Shown piece after piece: positions 1 to 7,903 of a DNA stretch of 46,448 bases; the first letter of the stretch is position 1; every line of letters begins with the position of its first letter. Origin of the DNA: Leisingera sp. ANG59 (GTDB taxonomy: Bacteria; Pseudomonadota; Alphaproteobacteria; Rhodobacterales; Rhodobacteraceae); the NCBI RefSeq assembly GCF_013317235.1, contig NZ_WLCM01000014.1, positions 29,712 to 76,159 on the forward strand, read 5' to 3'. The notes below the pieces were generated by a model, which worked only from the letters and a program-made list of their open reading frames with translations, did not search any database and had not been told where the DNA came from. The translations under genes and the position numbers were made by a program.

Positions 1-253
1 GGTCAATCAGGCCGCTGACTCTCGGGCGGAAGAATTATCTGTTCATGGGGTCCGAAGGCGGCGGCAAGGCCGCGGCGATTGCCTACACTCTCATCGAGAC
101 AGCCCGCATGAACCGCGTCGATCCGGAAGCTTGGCTGACTTGGGTGCTAACCCACATCGCCGATCACAAGATCAACCGCATCGACGAACTTGCGCCCTGG
201 AATTGGCAGCCAAGTTGATTGTCAACGGCGGTCACGCCGGACGGATACGTTAC
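1..253 (+). mobile_element. IS66-family insertion sequence, right end only
   Basis: The 3' end of an IS66-type element enters from the left edge. It holds the transposase C-terminus followed by about 35 bp of non-coding end. The inner boundary is put at 253 because the sequence there ends in GTTAC, the complement of the GTAA-type terminus usual for IS66, and because the interrupted reductase reading frame loses family resemblance exactly there. IS66 elements normally make an 8-bp target duplication, which would be 254-261 here. The left copy lies outside the window, so this cannot be tested. Confidence 0.75.
3..218 (+). CDS. IS66 transposase (TnpC), C-terminal part, cut by window edge
   Basis: The frame opens at the window edge and reads the conserved IS66 TnpC tail: a [13 protein letters not shown] segment, then [17 protein letters not shown], then an [17 protein letters not shown] ending and a TGA. 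This is the last 71 residues of a protein normally about 500 residues long. It catalyses DNA cleavage and strand transfer of the element, but the DDE catalytic residues lie upstream of what can be seen. Whether the complete element is intact cannot be judged. Identification is firm from the characteristic NRIDELxPWN ending. Confidence 0.85.
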   Translation, partial: SIRPLTLGRKNYLFMGSEGGGKAAAIAYTLIETARMNRVDPEAWLTWVLTHIADHKINRIDELAPWNWQPS

Positions 254-889
254 CTCCGTCACCGTCGCGGCGTAATCCGACAGCGTAAAGGCGCTGTCTC
301 CGGCCAGTTCCAGGACCTCTCCGTCATGGCCGCCTCGCAACACGACGGCGGCAGCCTCGGCATAGTCCTGGCGGCTGGCGGTGGCGAACCGTCCGTCGCC
401 CGCAGCGCCGAAATGCTGACCCAGTTCCAGGTCCTGGCCAAGCGTCATCGTGATGTTTTCGGAATACCATCCGTTGCGCAAGATCGTGTGTGGCAGCGCG
501 CTGTCACGCAACATCGCCTCGGTGGCAAGGTGCTCTTCGGCCAACGCCATCCCACCGGTATCGGCGTTGAGGATCGACGTATACGCGACAAAACCCACCC
601 CGGCGGCCTTGGCGGCGGCAATGGCGTTGGCATGTTGTTCGCGCCTTTTGCCAATCTCGGACCCCGAGATCAGTAAAAGCCGGTCGACCCCGGAAAATGC
701 AGCTTCGAGGGCCGTGGGATCGTTGTAATCAGCGCGCCGGGTTGCGATTTCCTGGCCCTCGAAGGCATGCGCGGCGGCGTCGGACCGGACCAACGCAACA
801 ATGTCCTTGGGCGGCGCCAGCGTTGCCAGATGCTGAACGACGCGCGTTCCCAATTGGCCAGAGGCCCCGGTTACAAGATAGGTGGTCAT
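254..889 (-). pseudogene. QorB-like NAD(P)H:quinone oxidoreductase (SDR/NmrA type), truncated by IS66
   Basis: The protein starts MTTYLVTGASGQLG, a Rossmann fold with the glycine motif at residues 8-14, and resembles QorB/YtfG NAD(P)H-dependent quinone reductases. ATG 889 is chosen because AAGAGGAG lies just upstream. The longer open frame to 985 has no ribosome site. Family resemblance continues to about residue 212 (a SDYAATVTEV segment) and stops where the IS66 end begins. Translation would run about 30 foreign residues into the element, stopping at 164. Family members are about 285 residues, so the C-terminal quarter is missing and the product is probably inactive. It is divergent from an HxlR regulator, the usual arrangement for these reductases. 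Confidence 0.75.
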
Positions 890-996
890 GGTACTCCTCT
901 TCGGTTCCATTTTTAGTACAAGTCTTAAATAGAGACCTTCTGAATAGTCGAAAAGGAGGCAGTGTTTGCTGCCCAGGTAACACAAAGGGAACCGTC

Positions 997-1386
997 ATGG
1001 CTGATACGATGGCAGACCGGTTGGAGCGCTGGAAGGCGGACGGCTTCGACCCGCAGAATTGTCCGGTGCGCCGCATTCTGGATCACGTTGCGGCCAAGTG
1101 GACTCTGCTTGTTCTGATGGAACTGGACAGCGGGCCGAAACGATTCAATGCCCTTTTGCGGGCAATCCCGGACGTGTCCCGCCGGATGCTGACGCAAAGC
1201 CTGCGCGATCTGGAGCGCGACGGGCTTGTGATCCGTACGGTGTTCGACACGCGTCCGCCTTCGGTGGAATATAAGCTGACCGAAGGCGGCCACACTCTGA
1301 TGGTGCCGCTCTCGGCGCTGATCGACTGGGCAACTTCGCAAAGCACGGCGATCTTTGATGCGCAGATGCGTTACGACGCAGCCTGA
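997..1386 (+). CDS. HxlR-family winged-helix transcriptional regulator
   Basis: This 129-residue protein carries a single HxlR winged-helix domain. The hallmark CPVRRILDHVAAKWTLLVL is at about residues 22-40, followed by a RFNALLRAIPDVSRRMLTQSLRDLERDGL recognition-helix region and a PPSVEYKLTEGG wing. ATG 997 is chosen because AAAGGGA precedes it. The open frame extends upstream to 697, but that part is antisense to the reductase gene and has no family resemblance. HxlR proteins usually respond to redox or electrophile stress and control the neighbouring oxidoreductase, here the IS66-truncated QorB-like gene. It ends 1 bp before the convergent radical SAM gene. Confidence 0.85.
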   Translation: MADTMADRLERWKADGFDPQNCPVRRILDHVAAKWTLLVLMELDSGPKRFNALLRAIPDVSRRMLTQSLRDLERDGLVIRTVFDTRPPSVEYKLTEGGHTLMVPLSALIDWATSQSTAIFDAQMRYDAA

Positions 1387-1387
1387 T

Positions 1388-2260
1388 TTATGATCCTCCG
1401 GCGTGCTTGGCCTGAAACTCGTCGTGATAAACGACTTCGTCGAAGCGCAGTCTAAGCCCGTGCTTGTTCAGCAGTTCGGCAACGATATCGTCCATCCTTT
1501 CGCGGTGGCTGGCCTTGCGCGCGTTCTTATAAGCGGCCTGAACCGAGTCAGGTTCGCCCTCAAGAACCTTGTTCATCCGCTCAACGATATAGCGCTTGAG
1601 GTTGATGTGCTCCATGTAAACTTCGCGCACTCCGGTCTCGGCAAGGCGACCGAGCAGGGTGTCGAGCAGCTCCGGCTGTTCGGCGAAATGCGGCAACAGC
1701 GGCCCGACAAAGGCAAAGGTGCGAATGCCAGCCTCGTGCAACTCTTTGAGTGTGTGCAGACGTCGGGTCGCGCTCGGCGCGCGTACTTCCAGCCAACGGC
1801 TGATCGCATCATCGGTGGTGGTGACCGTCAGGCCCACCTCGGACTGCGGCAGTTGCTTCAGCAGGTCGATGTCACGGGTTACGATCGGTGACTTGGTCAG
1901 GATGCGCACGATCCCCGACCAACGATTGCCGACCAGCGCGCCAAGGATGCCGCGCGTGATCTCGCGCTTCTTTTCGATCCCCATATAGGGGTCCGTCACC
2001 GAGGATAGCAGGATCGTGCCGCGCTTCTTCTCCGCCGACATCTTCTCCAGCTCCTTGCGAACAAGCGCTACCGCGTTGGTTTTCACCGCGACGAAATTGC
2101 CCCATTCCTTCACCGGCTCTCCGACGAAACGCCCGCTGAAGCTGGCATAGCAATAGGCGCAGCCAAAGTCGCAGCCGGTGTAGGGATTGGCGACATAGTC
2201 TATGGAAGGAATCTTCGAATTCTGTATCAGAGACTTGGCTTCGTATTCGCTCACACGCAT
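1388..2260 (-). CDS. Radical SAM protein, SplB-like (COG1533 type)
   Basis: This 290-residue protein has a radical SAM cluster motif C30-x3-C34-x2-C37 within NPYTGCDFGCAYCY. It therefore binds a [4Fe-4S] cluster and S-adenosylmethionine. The sequence around it, and the SSVTDPYMGIEKKREITRG segment, are typical of stand-alone SplB-like proteins related to spore photoproduct lyase. These occur in many non-sporulating bacteria and their substrate is mostly unknown, so a DNA-repair role should not be assumed. CAGGAG seven bases before ATG 2260 supports the start. It is convergent with the HxlR gene and about 75 bp downstream of the UlaG-like gene in the same direction. Confidence 0.8.
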   Translation of the reverse strand: MRVSEYEAKSLIQNSKIPSIDYVANPYTGCDFGCAYCYASFSGRFVGEPVKEWGNFVAVKTNAVALVRKELEKMSAEKKRGTILLSSVTDPYMGIEKKREITRGILGALVGNRWSGIVRILTKSPIVTRDIDLLKQLPQSEVGLTVTTTDDAISRWLEVRAPSATRRLHTLKELHEAGIRTFAFVGPLLPHFAEQPELLDTLLGRLAETGVREVYMEHINLKRYIVERMNKVLEGEPDSVQAAYKNARKASHRERMDDIVAELLNKHGLRLRFDEVVYHDEFQAKHAGGS

Positions 2261-2334
2261 GGCTTGACTCCTGACTGGAAAAGCCGCTGCCCGGGGTCAG
2301 GGCAACGGCAGAGTTTGCTGGGAAGTCGCCCGGA

Positions 2335-3105
2335 TCAGAGCGCGACGGTCTCGCCATCGGCGGGCAGCAGCATCTTGTCGCCGAACCCGTGTTGTTCCGC
2401 ATAGGTCCCCATGCCAGAACGGGTCAGGACGCAGTGGTTCACCGCCTCCATATGGGTGCCGACGAGGGTGGCCTCGGGCGCGGCTTTGTGCACCTCATGG
2501 ACATCGCTCGCGTTGAAGATCAACCGCCCCATGCCAAAGGCCTGCGCATTGCCGCAATTGACGATGATCACCTCGGGTGAATGGGCGGCGATGGCTTCAC
2601 TAATCTTGTCGTACCAGACGCTGTCGGCCACCAGATAGAGCGTCTTTTCCTTGGGGTGGCTGAACACCGCGCCACCCACATGCAGGAACTCGGGCGGGAA
2701 GGCCTGGGTCACCGCCTCGACCCCGTGCACAGCGTCGGTGGCGACCAGCGAAATGCCGTTGAATTCCAGCCCGTCACCCACCACGCGAACATCGGTAAAG
2801 CCAGCGCCGCGAATGCCTTCGGCAACCAGATCGGTCGGAACAATAATCGGCAAGTCTTTCGGCAGAGCATCGACAGCAGCTGAGTCCCAGTGGTCTTCGT
2901 GCAGGTGGGTGACGAACACCGCATCGACATCCACGATCTGATCGAGCGGCAGCGGCAGGTCGGTCAGCGGATTGGCCAGGTCGTCATTAATGGTGCCGGG
3001 GAAGCCGGGAAAGGCGCCTTTGGCGCTGAGCATCGGGTCGATCAGAAAGCGGGTGCCGCCGTAGCTCAGATGCTGCGTGGCGTTGCGGATCTGGGTGATT
3101 TTCAT
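2335..3105 (-). CDS. UlaG-like metallo-beta-lactamase-fold hydrolase
   Basis: A 256-residue cytoplasmic MBL-fold protein with the metal motif H67-x-H69-x-D71-H72 in THLHEDHWD and an early YGGTRFLIDPM strand typical of the UlaG/UPF0173 group. Members hydrolyse small lactone- or phosphoester-like substrates, but this one's substrate cannot be read from sequence. ATG 3105 is chosen because AAAGGAC lies eight bases upstream. The frame extends to 3201 without a ribosome site. No signal peptide is visible. The divergent AraC-family gene begins about 180 bp away and may control it. Confidence 0.8.
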   Translation of the reverse strand: MKITQIRNATQHLSYGGTRFLIDPMLSAKGAFPGFPGTINDDLANPLTDLPLPLDQIVDVDAVFVTHLHEDHWDSAAVDALPKDLPIIVPTDLVAEGIRGAGFTDVRVVGDGLEFNGISLVATDAVHGVEAVTQAFPPEFLHVGGAVFSHPKEKTLYLVADSVWYDKISEAIAAHSPEVIIVNCGNAQAFGMGRLIFNASDVHEVHKAAPEATLVGTHMEAVNHCVLTRSGMGTYAEQHGFGDKMLLPADGETVAL

Positions 3106-3288
3106 TGCTACGTCCTTTTTGACTGTCAGTATTTCGGATGGTGATTGCCAATCGCGGTGCAACGCCCTGAGCCATGTGCCCCCGGCAAGACAGCGCCGCA
3201 TTCATGATCGAGTGACCGCGCAAAGTCATTGCCACCATTTGCAGATCTCCTTACAAAGGGTAGTTATGGGACGCATTGCAAGGCAACA

Positions 3289-4224
3289 ATGGTCATAAGC
3301 GGCCTTTTTATGGTTGAAAACAGACATACCGGCATACCGTGGCTGAACTTTAATCCGGCGTCGGAGCATCCGTTTGACCTCGAAGTCTTGCGTATGTCGG
3401 ACTTGCGCAACCGGGTCGATGACGCGGCGCTGCAATCAATCCACAGGTACGGTTTTCAACTGGTGGTTTGCGTGACGCGGGGCCAGTGCGCGCAGATGCT
3501 GGATTTCGAGCCGGTGTGCTGCAAGACGGGCTCAGTGCTCAGTATCCGCTCGGGACAAGTCCATCGGTTCGGCTCTGACGACACCTGGGACGGCTGGCTG
3601 ATACTCTTTCGCCCAGAGTTTCTGCCTCCGTCGGTGCTGACTTGCCCAACCCTGTCGCAGCTTGCCGATCTGGAGAGCTTGTCTTCCGTTCTGCACGCTG
3701 ATCCGCAGGACATGGCCGTTCTGGACCATTGCGCAAGTCAGATGCAGCGCGACTCTGGCGCCGATCAACCCGCTGAGTTGCGGGCGGTTCTCTTGCGCCA
3801 CCAGCTTTGCACCTTTCTGGTGCGTTTGGCCGCACTCGAAGGCAATCGCGATACAAATGAAGAGCCCGCCTCTGGTGTCAGGACGCGGTATGACAGGTTC
3901 GAGCAGCTTCTTGAGCGCAATTTCCGCCACAGCCATAAGGTCGCTGACTACGCGCATGAGCTTGGTTGCTCGGAGAAAAGCCTGATCCGCGCCACGCAAC
4001 AGGTCAAAGGCGTGTCCCCTAAGGCCATGCTGAGCGCACGGATCATATTGGAAGCCAAACGTCTGCTGGCTCATGGCCGGGCGAGCGTGGCCGAAATCGG
4101 CTATGGGCTTGGATTTGCCGAACCGACGAACTTCGTGAAGTTCTTCCGGCGCGAAACGGCCACAACACCAGCCGAGTTCCGGAAAGCTCAGACAGATGTC
4201 ACGCGCTTTGTCGACTCTCAATGA
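3289..4224 (+). CDS. AraC-family transcriptional regulator
   Basis: This protein of about 311 residues has an unrecognised N-terminal sensing part and a C-terminal double helix-turn-helix of AraC/XylS type, with motifs VADYAHELGCSEKSLIRATQ and VAEIGYGLGFAEPTNFVKFF ending at a TPAEFR segment. The start is uncertain. The frame opens with TTG 3229, but ATG 3289 (weak AAGG upstream) and ATG 3310 are more plausible. It is divergent from the UlaG-like gene, its likely target. Its last 26 bases overlap the 3' end of the convergent HxlR gene at 4199-4558, so the two transcripts would be complementary there. Confidence 0.8.
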   Translation: MVISGLFMVENRHTGIPWLNFNPASEHPFDLEVLRMSDLRNRVDDAALQSIHRYGFQLVVCVTRGQCAQMLDFEPVCCKTGSVLSIRSGQVHRFGSDDTWDGWLILFRPEFLPPSVLTCPTLSQLADLESLSSVLHADPQDMAVLDHCASQMQRDSGADQPAELRAVLLRHQLCTFLVRLAALEGNRDTNEEPASGVRTRYDRFEQLLERNFRHSHKVADYAHELGCSEKSLIRATQQVKGVSPKAMLSARIILEAKRLLAHGRASVAEIGYGLGFAEPTNFVKFFRRETATTPAEFRKAQTDVTRFVDSQ

Positions 4225-4558
4225 GGTGCTGAGGCAGGTGACTGCCCCATTCCGCGAGAGCCTCAGTCACAGAACGCAGCCCACTGCCCAGCGGCGTCAG
4301 TGAGTATTCCACCTTGGGCGGTACCTGCGCATAGATCTCGCGGTGGACGATGCCACCCTCCTCCAGCTCCCGAAGCTGTGCGGTCAGCATCTGCTGTGTC
4401 ACCCCGGGAATGGAGCGGTGCAACTCGTTGAAACGCTTGGTCCCCTGCAAGAGCTGATGAATGATGTGCAGCTTCCACTTTCCGCCAAGTGACCGGATCG
4501 CCGCTGTAACAGGGCAATTCTGGTTTGGATCGCAGGCGTCTTGGGTGGTCATGGTCAT
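4199..4558 (-). CDS. HxlR-family winged-helix transcriptional regulator
   Basis: A 119-residue single-domain HxlR protein, with NCPVTAAIRSLGGKWKLHII near the N-terminus, the GVTQQMLTAQLRELEEGGIV recognition region and a PPKVEYSLTPLG wing. ATG 4558 is selected because AAGGAGAGACT precedes it. The open frame to 4828 runs antisense into the NmrA gene and is not real. It is divergent from the NmrA-type reductase at 4680, which it probably represses through the repeats at 4582-4604. Its 3' end overlaps the convergent AraC gene by 26 bp. This is the second HxlR-plus-reductase pair in 5 kb. Confidence 0.85.
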   Translation of the reverse strand: MTMTTQDACDPNQNCPVTAAIRSLGGKWKLHIIHQLLQGTKRFNELHRSIPGVTQQMLTAQLRELEEGGIVHREIYAQVPPKVEYSLTPLGSGLRSVTEALAEWGSHLPQHLIESRQSA

Positions 4559-4581
4559 AGTCTCTCCTTGGGGTCGGATCT

Positions 4582-4604
4582 CATAGTATGATTTTCCATA
4601 GTAT
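4582..4604. promoter_or_regulatory. CATAGTAT direct repeats in divergent HxlR/NmrA promoter region
   Basis: Two exact CATAGTAT copies sit at 4582-4589 and 4597-4604, 15 bp apart, in an unusually AT-rich stretch between the divergent HxlR and NmrA genes. Their position and spacing suit an operator or overlapping promoter elements. HxlR proteins commonly bind their own divergent promoter region. The binding role is an inference. Confidence 0.4.
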
Positions 4605-4679
4605 AACAGAAAAATAAGCGTTCTTGCGACCTTCATCGTTACCTCTACATATCGTAGCAGATAGAAAAAAGGAAGTACG

Positions 4680-5558
4680 ATGAAAAACATCCTAGTTATT
4701 GGTGCCACTGGTCCGCAAGGCGGCCCGGTTGCCGAGAAACTGATTGCCGCCGGTTTCAACACCCGTGTGATGGTCCGCGATGAAACCAAAGCCGCGCCGC
4801 TGGCCGCCAAGGGCGCAGAAGTTGTCACCGGCGATCTGACCGATGCAGCCTCCGTCGCCGCCGCAATGGCGGGGCAGGACGGTGTCTTTCTGCTGATCTC
4901 TTTCTTCTCTGGTCAGTTTGATCAGGCGCGGAACGTGATTGACGCCGCCAAGGCCGCTGGCGTGCAAAAGATCGTCTGGAACGCCACCGGCCCCATCCCC
5001 GAGGTCAAGCTCGGCCACCCTTCGATGGATCTGCGCAACGACATCTATAACGCGCTCAAGGACAGCGGCATTGCCTTCGTTGCGCTGCAGCCGACAACCT
5101 ATATGGAGAACTTCCTGATCCCGGCGATTGCACAGGAAGTGGCTGAAAAGGACGTCCTGCCTTATCCGATGCCAGAGGCGGTGAATTGCCAGTGGATCAG
5201 CCACCAAGAAGCCGCCAACTATGTTGTCACCGCCTTCCAGGACGACAAGCGTGACCAGGTTGCACTGGATATCGCTGGGCCGGAAAAACTGAACGGGCCG
5301 GAGATTGCGGCACGGTTCGGCAAGGCCCTGGGGCGTGAGATCACCTTCCGTCCGATGCCGCCCGCCGAGTTCGCCAAGGCGATCTCCTTTGGCGGCAATG
5401 AGGATGCCATCGTTGGCCACTATCAGTCGATCTTCGACCATCCGGAGATGATGACGACTGATGTCGACACCGCCGCGACCCTCGTTGCACTGCCGTCCGA
5501 ACAGGTCTCTATCGAAGACTTTGCCAAGCTCTATAGCGCGGCCTTCACCCGCGCCTGA
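4680..5558 (+). CDS. NmrA-family NAD(P)-binding oxidoreductase
   Basis: A 292-residue single-domain atypical SDR starting MKNILVIGATGPQGG, with the dinucleotide motif at residues 8-14, and NmrA-like throughout, including QPTTYMENFL and WISHQEAANYV segments. Members are either NAD(P)H-dependent reductases of quinones or aldehydes, or redox sensors; sequence does not decide. GGAAGTACG sits just upstream of ATG 4680. It is followed at 68 bp by a secreted cupin, likely in the same transcript up to the hairpin at 6111-6137. It is divergent from an HxlR regulator. Confidence 0.8.
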   Translation: MKNILVIGATGPQGGPVAEKLIAAGFNTRVMVRDETKAAPLAAKGAEVVTGDLTDAASVAAAMAGQDGVFLLISFFSGQFDQARNVIDAAKAAGVQKIVWNATGPIPEVKLGHPSMDLRNDIYNALKDSGIAFVALQPTTYMENFLIPAIAQEVAEKDVLPYPMPEAVNCQWISHQEAANYVVTAFQDDKRDQVALDIAGPEKLNGPEIAARFGKALGREITFRPMPPAEFAKAISFGGNEDAIVGHYQSIFDHPEMMTTDVDTAATLVALPSEQVSIEDFAKLYSAAFTRA

Positions 5559-5626
5559 GCCTTTCACGTCACCGGGGCGGCGCACATCCGTCCCATCCCT
5601 TCACTCTGAACACCAAAGGAAAACAG

Positions 5627-6100
5627 ATGTTCAATACACTTCGCACCACCCTTGCCCTGACCACCACCGCGTTGTCGCTCTCCGTGACCGCTGCAGCCGC
5701 CGAGGGGGCTCCTAAAGTGACCTTGCCAGATGATGTGCAATGGTTCGCCATGATCCCCGAAATGGGCGATGAGGGTCCGGCTATGTCTGTTGTCTTCGGT
5801 GAACTCGGCGAGAAAGGCAAGCCTTTCGCAGGCCTGTTCCGCGTGCCCGCTGGCGGCCTTTCGCCCGCGCATATCCACAGTTCTGACTATACCGCCTATA
5901 TGATTTCCGGTACCGAATCCGTGCGCGTGAAGGCTGAAGACGAACCCGAACTGATCCCTGCCGGTTCGGTCTGGTTCCAGCCCGGCAATGAGGTGCACAT
6001 CAACGAATGCATGGGCCCGGAGGACTGCGTGTTCTATGTCTATTACCCCACCGGGATTGACTACATTCCGACCGACGCGGATGGTCACCCGCAGCACTGA
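5627..6100 (+). CDS. Exported cupin-domain protein
   Basis: A 157-residue protein with an N-terminal signal peptide (hydrophobic residues about 5-20, A-rich cleavage region near 24) followed by one cupin barrel. The metal-site region AHIHSSDYTAYMISG lies near the middle, and a second cupin motif with GNEVHINEC follows. It resembles periplasmic DUF4437-type cupins with no established reaction. AAAGGAAAACAG upstream of the ATG supports the start. It probably shares a transcript with the NmrA-type gene before it and is followed by a strong hairpin. Confidence 0.75.
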   Translation: MFNTLRTTLALTTTALSLSVTAAAAEGAPKVTLPDDVQWFAMIPEMGDEGPAMSVVFGELGEKGKPFAGLFRVPAGGLSPAHIHSSDYTAYMISGTESVRVKAEDEPELIPAGSVWFQPGNEVHINECMGPEDCVFYVYYPTGIDYIPTDADGHPQH

Positions 6101-6110
6101 TCGCAACAAA

Positions 6111-6137
6111 GGTGCCGGGCCTTGACGGTCCGGCGCC
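6111..6137 (+). terminator. Hairpin after cupin gene
   Basis: An 11-bp stem (6111-6121 with 6127-6137, two G-T wobbles) and a 5-base loop lie 11 bp after the cupin stop codon and before the methyltransferase. There is no clear T-tract, so it may be a weak terminator or a processing hairpin. Confidence 0.5.
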
Positions 6138-6155
6138 AATCAAGAGTGCGCCCTT

Positions 6156-6716
6156 ATGTATCGCATGTTCGTCCGCCCCGCAGGCCCGGAAGGCGAGACC
6201 GGCGCCGATATGATGGAGCGAAACGGCCCGCCAATGGCGCGGTGGATCGCTCGAACCAGCCAGTTGTCGCCGCAGGGGCGGGTGCTGGAAATCGGCTTCG
6301 GTCCCGGTCTTGGGCTAGAGCAGCTGGTCAAGATAGTGCCCGATGGCCATGTCACAGGGCTGGACCCGTCTAAGCTGATGCATCAGAGGGCAGGGCGCCG
6401 AAATGCGGAGGCGGTGCGCGACGGGCGCCTGACGCTGGTCGAGGGGGTGGCCGAGGCCATGCCGTTTGACGACAACATCTTTGATCTGGTGGTCAGCGTC
6501 GATAATCATCACTTCTGGACCGATCCGCAGGCAGGGCTGCGCGCGGCGCTGCGGGTACTGCGACCTGGTGGACGGTTGATCTGCGCCTTTACGCTGCCTT
6601 CAGGCGGAAGCACCCGTGGCCTTAGCCGTCGATTGCAAACTGCGGGCTTTGCCAACCCAAGGGCGCTTGACTGCCCGGAAGGAGAGGCCGCAGAGGCCTG
6701 GAAACCAGAACAATAA
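6156..6716 (+). CDS. Class I SAM-dependent methyltransferase, possibly C-terminally altered
   Basis: A 186-residue Rossmann-type methyltransferase. Motif I is VLEIGFGPG at residues 43-51, motif II ends near GLDPS, then come an AMPFDDNIFDLVVSVDNHHFW segment and LRPGGRLICAF. This is the UbiE/Methyltransf_11 pattern, and the substrate is unknown. The last 25 residues (NPRALDCPEGEAAEAWKPEQ) do not look like the usual final beta-strand, so the end may be altered by a small deletion or frameshift. It lies 55 bp after the cupin gene, beyond a hairpin, and is convergent with the GlxA-type regulator. Confidence 0.7.
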   Translation: MYRMFVRPAGPEGETGADMMERNGPPMARWIARTSQLSPQGRVLEIGFGPGLGLEQLVKIVPDGHVTGLDPSKLMHQRAGRRNAEAVRDGRLTLVEGVAEAMPFDDNIFDLVVSVDNHHFWTDPQAGLRAALRVLRPGGRLICAFTLPSGGSTRGLSRRLQTAGFANPRALDCPEGEAAEAWKPEQ

Positions 6717-6817
6717 TCGGCGATCCAGCGGTGTGGCGTCCAAAGTCACCAGCGCAAAAATGTGCTCGGGACAAGTCCACCTGTGGCCTTGTTCGATGCT
6801 CCGGCGCCGACGGCACA

Positions 6818-7801
6818 TCAGCCAATCGGATCAGGCCGCGCGCTTCTGATGCTATCCACGGCCTGCTGTCGGCAGACTTTTGGTGTGATATCATATGCTT
6901 GTCGGAATGCAGTCGTGAAGTGCGAAGCACTGCGAAACCCGGTCGCCAACCCGACCTCGACGATGGGCAGGTTGGAATAGCTCAGCAGGTTCCGGGCGCG
7001 CTCCAGTCGCCGCAGCAGGTAGAATTCTGCTGCCGGATATCCGGTATGTGTCCTGAATTTTCGGTCCAGCGTGCGGCGAGAGGTGCCGATTGCCCGCGCC
7101 AGGGCCTCGGGCGAGAGCGGCTCGGCGATGGTTTGGTCGATCAGCGCCACCGCCTTATGCATGGATTTCGGCGCGGTGACCGGCAGGCGAAAGGCCCCCA
7201 TATGTTGTTGGTCCGTGCCTTGTCGGGTGCGGGATATCTGAAGCTGATTGGAGACAGCCCCAACCAGCCAGTCCTCGTGCAGGCTGCCCAGGATTGCCAA
7301 GAACAGGTCCAGGGTCGCCAATCCGCCGCAACTGGTCATGATCGGACCGTCAATTTCAAAGAGGCCCGCAGAAATATCAATATCGGGGAACTCTTCAATA
7401 ACGGCCGGCAGCCCCTCCCAGTGGATCACACCCCGCCGCCCGGTCAGCAACCCGGCGCGCGCCAAAAGGGCAGCCGCCAGAGAGACACCGCCAATGACTT
7501 TTCCCAACCGGGCGCGCCGGTTCAAGGTCGCAAAGAGGCGGTCTGGATCTCGTGCATTTGTATGCATACCAGCGCAAACAAATGTGTAGTCCGGGACCGG
7601 CGTTTCCCGATGGTAGGTGCCGCCGGGCAGACTCAGCCCGTTGGACGCCGCCGGTGGGTTGCCCGCTTCATGCGTAATGACCCATTCATAGCGGTTCTCC
7701 CCCAGGATGCGATTGGCGACCCTCAAAGGCTCAATCGCCGTGACCACCGACATCATTGAAAAGTCGTCAATTAAGATGAACTCGAAGGTTGTAGCTCGCA
7801 C
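6818..7801 (-). CDS. GlxA-type AraC regulator with DJ-1/PfpI-like sensor domain
   Basis: About 327 residues. The N-terminal half is a class I glutamine-amidotransferase-like (DJ-1/PfpI) domain, FILIDDFSMMSVVTAIEPLRVANR, whose nucleophile elbow reads GGVSLAAALLARAG without the catalytic cysteine, so it senses rather than catalyses. The C-terminal 100 residues are an AraC double helix-turn-helix (LARAIGTSRRTLDRKF; VGLATGFRSASHF). GTG 7801 is preferred over TTG 7846 because it leaves room for a divergent promoter, but the start is not certain. Relatives GbdR and CdhR control glycine betaine and carnitine catabolism, which suits the amine genes next door. Confidence 0.75.
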   Translation of the reverse strand: MRATTFEFILIDDFSMMSVVTAIEPLRVANRILGENRYEWVITHEAGNPPAASNGLSLPGGTYHRETPVPDYTFVCAGMHTNARDPDRLFATLNRRARLGKVIGGVSLAAALLARAGLLTGRRGVIHWEGLPAVIEEFPDIDISAGLFEIDGPIMTSCGGLATLDLFLAILGSLHEDWLVGAVSNQLQISRTRQGTDQQHMGAFRLPVTAPKSMHKAVALIDQTIAEPLSPEALARAIGTSRRTLDRKFRTHTGYPAAEFYLLRRLERARNLLSYSNLPIVEVGLATGFRSASHFTTAFRQAYDITPKVCRQQAVDSIRSARPDPIG

Positions 7802-7903
7802 ACTCGGATTCTTTGTGATGTTCGAATATAAAGAGGCTAACCGCAAATCTGCTTGTCAACACCCACGATACGGGACATTTTTTATGCAAAAAGGACGAAG
7901 GCC

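Noticed and set aside
697-996. N-terminal extension of the HxlR gene to 697
   Set aside because: It has no ribosome site, is antisense to the reductase gene, and HxlR proteins are about 110-130 residues.
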